Positions 6,419-8,988 of a stretch of 8,988 nucleotides of DNA are shown here, piece by piece. Both the position numbers and the translations under genes were made by a program. Origin of the DNA: Eubacteriaceae bacterium (GTDB taxonomy: Bacteria; Bacillota; Clostridia; Eubacteriales; Anaerofustaceae). The stretch is taken from assembly GCA_017613995.1 (NCBI GenBank), contig JAGACT010000065.1, positions 1-8,988 on the forward strand, given 5' to 3'. The first letter of the stretch is position 1. Each line of letters begins with the position of its first letter. The notes under the pieces are model-generated. The model saw only the letters and a list, made by a program, of their open reading frames with translations, was not told the origin of the DNA and made no database searches.

Positions 6419-6449
6419 CCCCGGTCCGGGGAGGCCTGCCCGGCCGGGC
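6419..6449. repeat. Cluster of three abutting GC-rich palindromes
   Basis: Three perfect self-complementary units stand end to end: CCCCGGTCCGGGG (6419-6431), AGGCCT (6432-6437) and GCCCGGCCGGGC (6438-6449). A GGCC-TTCG-GGCC mini-hairpin (6447-6458) overlaps the end of the third. The cluster lies between the exporter terminator and the -35 box of the lipoprotein promoter, 32 bases upstream of that box. It is far more GC-rich than the flanking intergenic DNA. Its role is unknown; it could be a protein binding site, an extra RNA structure after the terminator, or a small dispersed repeat. Confidence 0.55.
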
Positions 6450-6466
6450 CTTCGGGCCGTGGACAT

Positions 6467-6503
6467 AAAAAACACCCCAGCGGAAATGTTCCCGCCGGGG
6501 TGT
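6467..6503 (-). terminator. Intrinsic terminator of the ABC exporter operon
   Basis: On the - strand ACACCCC (6503-6497) pairs with GGGGTGT (6478-6472), extended by a G-T pair and GCGG/CCGC to a 12-bp stem without gaps. The loop is eight bases (6491-6484), followed by T's down to 6467. It starts 15 bases after the stop of the second ABC subunit. A textbook rho-independent terminator. Confidence 0.93.
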
Positions 6504-6518
6504 GATAAGCAATTTCCA

Positions 6519-8273
6519 TCAGGTGGCAAAGCCCCTGTACTGGCTCATGTAAAGCTCGTAGTACTTGCCCTTTTGCTCCATGAGCTCCCGGTGGTTCCCC
6601 TGTTCCACGATCCTGCCGTGGTCCATGACGATGATGATGTCCGCATCCCTGATGGTGGAAAGGCGGTGGGCGATCACTATGCTGGTGCGCCCCTTCATGA
6701 CGGACTGCATGGCGTCCTGCACGGCCTTCTCCGTACGGGTGTCCACGCTGGAGGTGGCCTCGTCCAGTATCAGAATCGCGGGATCCGCGATGAAGGCCCT
6801 GGCGATGGTCATCAGCTGCTTCTGTCCCTGGGAGATGCCGGCTCCCGCGGAGGAGAGCACCGTATCGTAGCCGTCGGCCATGGAATCGATCAGCTCGTCG
6901 CAGTGGCTCATGGCGGCGGCCCGCTTCACGTCCTCCATGGACGCGTCGGGATTGGAGTAAAGAAGGTTGTTCCTGACAGTGTCCGCGAACAGCATGGCGT
7001 CCTGCAGGACTATGGAGGTGTTGTGCCTTACGCTGGTGCGGGACATCCCGGAGATCTCCCTCCCGTTTATAAGGATGCTGCCCTTCTGGGGCTCGTAGAA
7101 CCTCATCAGCAGGTTTACCACGGTGGTCTTTCCGCTGCCGGTGTGACCCACCAGGGCCACCTTCCTGCCGGAGGGAACGAACAGATCGAAGTCCCTGAGG
7201 ACGTCGGTGGTGCCGTCGTAGGAGAAGGTGACGTTCCTAAACTCCACGTCCGCTTTCCCGTCGATCACCAGGGTCTCTCCGTCCATATCCTCGACGCTCT
7301 GATCCAGCAGGGCGAAGACCCTTTCCGCGCTGGCCAGGGCCGTCTGCAGCTGGCCGTAGATGTTGGCGATCTCGTTGATGGGGCGGGAGAACTGCCTGGC
7401 GTATACGATGAAGGCGGAGATGATTCCCACGGTGATCAGGCCGTTGATGGCGAAGTATCCTCCGAAGGCCGCGATGAACACGAAGCCTATGTTGCTGATG
7501 GCGTTGAGCATCGGTCCCACGGCTCCGGCGGAGATATTGGCCTTTACGCTGGCAGCGGTCATCTCATCGGAGGTATCCCTGAACTGGCTTGTTACGATCT
7601 CCTGGCGGTTGTATGCGCTGACCGTATAGAAGCCCGTGATCTTTTCCTCTATGATGCTGTTGACTTCTCCGAGAAGCTTCAGGTGCTCCCTGGAATGCCT
7701 CCTGATCCTGCCGGACATGGTCCTGGTGAGCCATACCGTCAGAAGCACCGTGGAACAGCTCAGCAGGGTCAGCTGCCAGCAGTAGCTGAACATGACCGCC
7801 ACGGTGCCCACCAGTGTGAACACTCCCGATATCAGGGAGGGCAGGGACTGGGACAGGGTGTTTGAAATGTTCTCCGTGTCGTTGGTCATGGTGCTCATGA
7901 CGTCTCCGTGGCGGTGACGGTCCAGGTACCCCACGGGAAGATCGATTATCCTGCTGAAGAGCTCGTCGCGGAGCTGCTCCATCAGCTTCTGGCTGATGCC
8001 GGCGCTGAGGATCCCCTGCAGCAGCCTGAAGATGCAGTAGAGGATATATACCGCCCCCATGATGCCCAGGGTCTGAAAGAGGCTTCCCTCCCGGGTCCCC
8101 GCTATGATGTCCACAGCCTTGGACTGAAGAGCCGGGGCTATGACCCCGCACAGGGTGCCCAGGGCAACGGAGAAGAGCATAAGCGTCATGGACACCTTCT
8201 GGCTTATGAGGTAGGATCCTATGCGCTTTATGACCGCCATGTCCATCCTGTCACCGGTCTTCTTATCTGACAT
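6519..8273 (-). CDS. ABC exporter subunit (TMD-NBD), catalytically competent half of a heterodimer
   Basis: A 584-residue type IV ABC half-transporter: a six-helix membrane domain (about 20-320) fused to an ATPase domain (about 342-580). ATPase motifs: Walker A GHTGSGKT 376-383, Q-loop Q424, signature ISQGQ 480-484 (second Gly of SGGQ replaced), Walker B ILILDE 500-505 with catalytic Glu505, D-loop SSVD 508-511 and switch His536. The Glu and His are intact while its signature is altered, the expected pattern for the partner supplying Walker A/B to the working ATP site. GGAGG lies six bases before the ATG, which is inside the end of the upstream subunit gene (11-base overlap), so translation is probably coupled. 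In the family such pairs export drugs, lipids or peptides across the membrane; nothing here fixes the substrate. Confidence 0.95.
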   Translation of the reverse strand: MSDKKTGDRMDMAVIKRIGSYLISQKVSMTLMLFSVALGTLCGVIAPALQSKAVDIIAGTREGSLFQTLGIMGAVYILYCIFRLLQGILSAGISQKLMEQLRDELFSRIIDLPVGYLDRHRHGDVMSTMTNDTENISNTLSQSLPSLISGVFTLVGTVAVMFSYCWQLTLLSCSTVLLTVWLTRTMSGRIRRHSREHLKLLGEVNSIIEEKITGFYTVSAYNRQEIVTSQFRDTSDEMTAASVKANISAGAVGPMLNAISNIGFVFIAAFGGYFAINGLITVGIISAFIVYARQFSRPINEIANIYGQLQTALASAERVFALLDQSVEDMDGETLVIDGKADVEFRNVTFSYDGTTDVLRDFDLFVPSGRKVALVGHTGSGKTTVVNLLMRFYEPQKGSILINGREISGMSRTSVRHNTSIVLQDAMLFADTVRNNLLYSNPDASMEDVKRAAAMSHCDELIDSMADGYDTVLSSAGAGISQGQKQLMTIARAFIADPAILILDEATSSVDTRTEKAVQDAMQSVMKGRTSIVIAHRLSTIRDADIIIVMDHGRIVEQGNHRELMEQKGKYYELYMSQYRGFAT

Positions 8274-8988
8274 TGGCTTCCTCCTCTCCCAGCTGTGATT
8301 CGTAGATGTCCCTGTAGATGGAGCAGCGCTCCATCAGTTCGCTGTGGGTCCCCATATCCGCGATCCTGCCGCCGTCCATTATTATGAGGCGGTCCGCAGA
8401 GGAGACGGAGGCGATCCTCTGGGCTATGATTATCCTGGTGAGCCCCGCTCTGGCACCCTCCAGGCGTTCGTAGAATTCCGCTTCCGTGGAAAGGTCCAGG
8501 GCGCTGGTGGCGTCGTCCAGTATCAGTATGCCGCTGTCCCGGATGACTGCCCTGGCCAGTGCGACGCGCTGTTTCTGTCCTCCGGAGAGGTTCATTCCCC
8601 TCTCCTCCAGCATGGAGTCGTAGCCCGCGGGCATATCGTCTATGAATTCGTCTGCGCGGCTGATATAACCCGCGTTTCTGATGTCCTCCTCCGGTGCGTC
8701 CTGCTTTCCCCAGGAAATATTTTCCCGGATGCTCTCGCTGAAGATCTGGGGCTTCTGGAAGGCCAGGGAGATATGGTCCCTGAGCTGCCGGAGGGAGTAT
8801 TCCCTCACGTCCTTTCCTCCCACCAGCACCGTGCCCTTCGTGGCGTCGTAGAGCCTCGGTATCAGATGGGCCAGAATGGTCTTTCCGCTTCCCGTGGCTC
8901 CCATGATGCCTATGGTCTCGCCGGGGGCGATACTGAAGGAGATATCATGGAGGACCTCGCTGTCGCTTCCTGGATAGGAGAAGCAGAC
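8263..8988 (-). CDS. ABC exporter subunit, NBD part with degenerate ATP site (5' end outside window)
   Basis: The last 241 residues of the first subunit of the exporter; the membrane domain and start codon lie beyond the right edge. The frame is open to base 8988. Local numbering from the edge: A-loop FSYPG 3-7, Walker A GATGSGKT 30-37, Q-loop Q78, canonical signature LSGGQ 134-138, Walker B ILILDD 154-159 with Asp159 in place of the catalytic Glu, D-loop SALD 162-165, and Gln190 (IIAQRI) in place of the switch His. Its own ATP site is therefore degenerate while its signature is perfect, complementing the second subunit. The same Asp and Gln swaps are known from heterodimeric exporters such as TM287/288. 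The stop at 8263-8265 overlaps the next gene by 11 bases. Confidence 0.95.
   Translation of the reverse strand, partial: VCFSYPGSDSEVLHDISFSIAPGETIGIMGATGSGKTILAHLIPRLYDATKGTVLVGGKDVREYSLRQLRDHISLAFQKPQIFSESIRENISWGKQDAPEEDIRNAGYISRADEFIDDMPAGYDSMLEERGMNLSGGQKQRVALARAVIRDSGILILDDATSALDLSTEAEFYERLEGARAGLTRIIIAQRIASVSSADRLIIMDGGRIADMGTHSELMERCSIYRDIYESQLGEEEANVR

Noticed and set aside
6519..6519. Altered ABC signature ISQGQ read as a broken gene
   Set aside because: Walker A, Walker B Glu and switch His are intact, and SQGQ variants are common in the matching subunit of heterodimeric exporters.
6459..7865. 468-codon + strand frame opposite the ABC subunit
   Set aside because: The - strand carries all ABC motifs; this frame runs through the exporter terminator and shows Gly/Val/His-rich shadow composition.

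Overview
The window reads as a chromosomal segment of a moderately GC-rich Bacillota bacterium, most likely a gut-type member of Clostridia. Supporting signs are strong GGAGG ribosome sites, SigA-like -35/-10 boxes with 17-base spacers, a classical lipobox, a Firmicutes-style heterodimeric ABC exporter and the remnant of a clostridial-type MATE transporter. This taxonomic view is inference; no rRNA or marker gene is present.

Left part, + strand (1-733). The window opens inside a group II intron. The C-terminal maturase part of the intron-encoded reverse transcriptase ends at 349. Domain V (365-397, CGC triad) and domain VI (400-428, bulged branch-point A425) follow, and the intron ends at about 431. 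About 100 bases downstream, a 66-codon frame (533-733) joins the first ~32 residues of a MATE efflux protein to the last ~34, with the whole transport core missing. A near-perfect hairpin (753-784) ends this side and also serves the convergent gene.

Right part, all on the - strand (797-8988), in transcription order from the right edge. (1) A heterodimeric ABC exporter pair: an upstream subunit entering from beyond the window (8263-8988) and an overlapping second subunit (6519-8273), closed by a strong terminator (6467-6503). (2) A GC-rich palindrome cluster (6419-6449) and a good promoter (6358-6386), then a probable operon of a (alpha/alpha)-barrel glycosidase-like lipoprotein (5001-6293), a membrane GT2 glycosyltransferase with cellulose-synthase-like motif spacing (3137-4984) and a short-chain dehydrogenase (2341-3054). 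(3) A uroporphyrinogen decarboxylase (URO-D) superfamily protein (797-2167) with its own promoter and a predicted hairpin at the mRNA 5' end.

How they may work together: the lipoprotein and glycosyltransferase resemble, in arrangement, synthase-dependent exopolysaccharide systems, where a membrane GT2 polymerase is paired with a surface glycan hydrolase. This pair is the best candidate here for an undescribed system. The ABC pair shows the asymmetric ATP sites of heterodimeric multidrug-type exporters. No phage genes, tRNA, rRNA or CRISPR array was seen.
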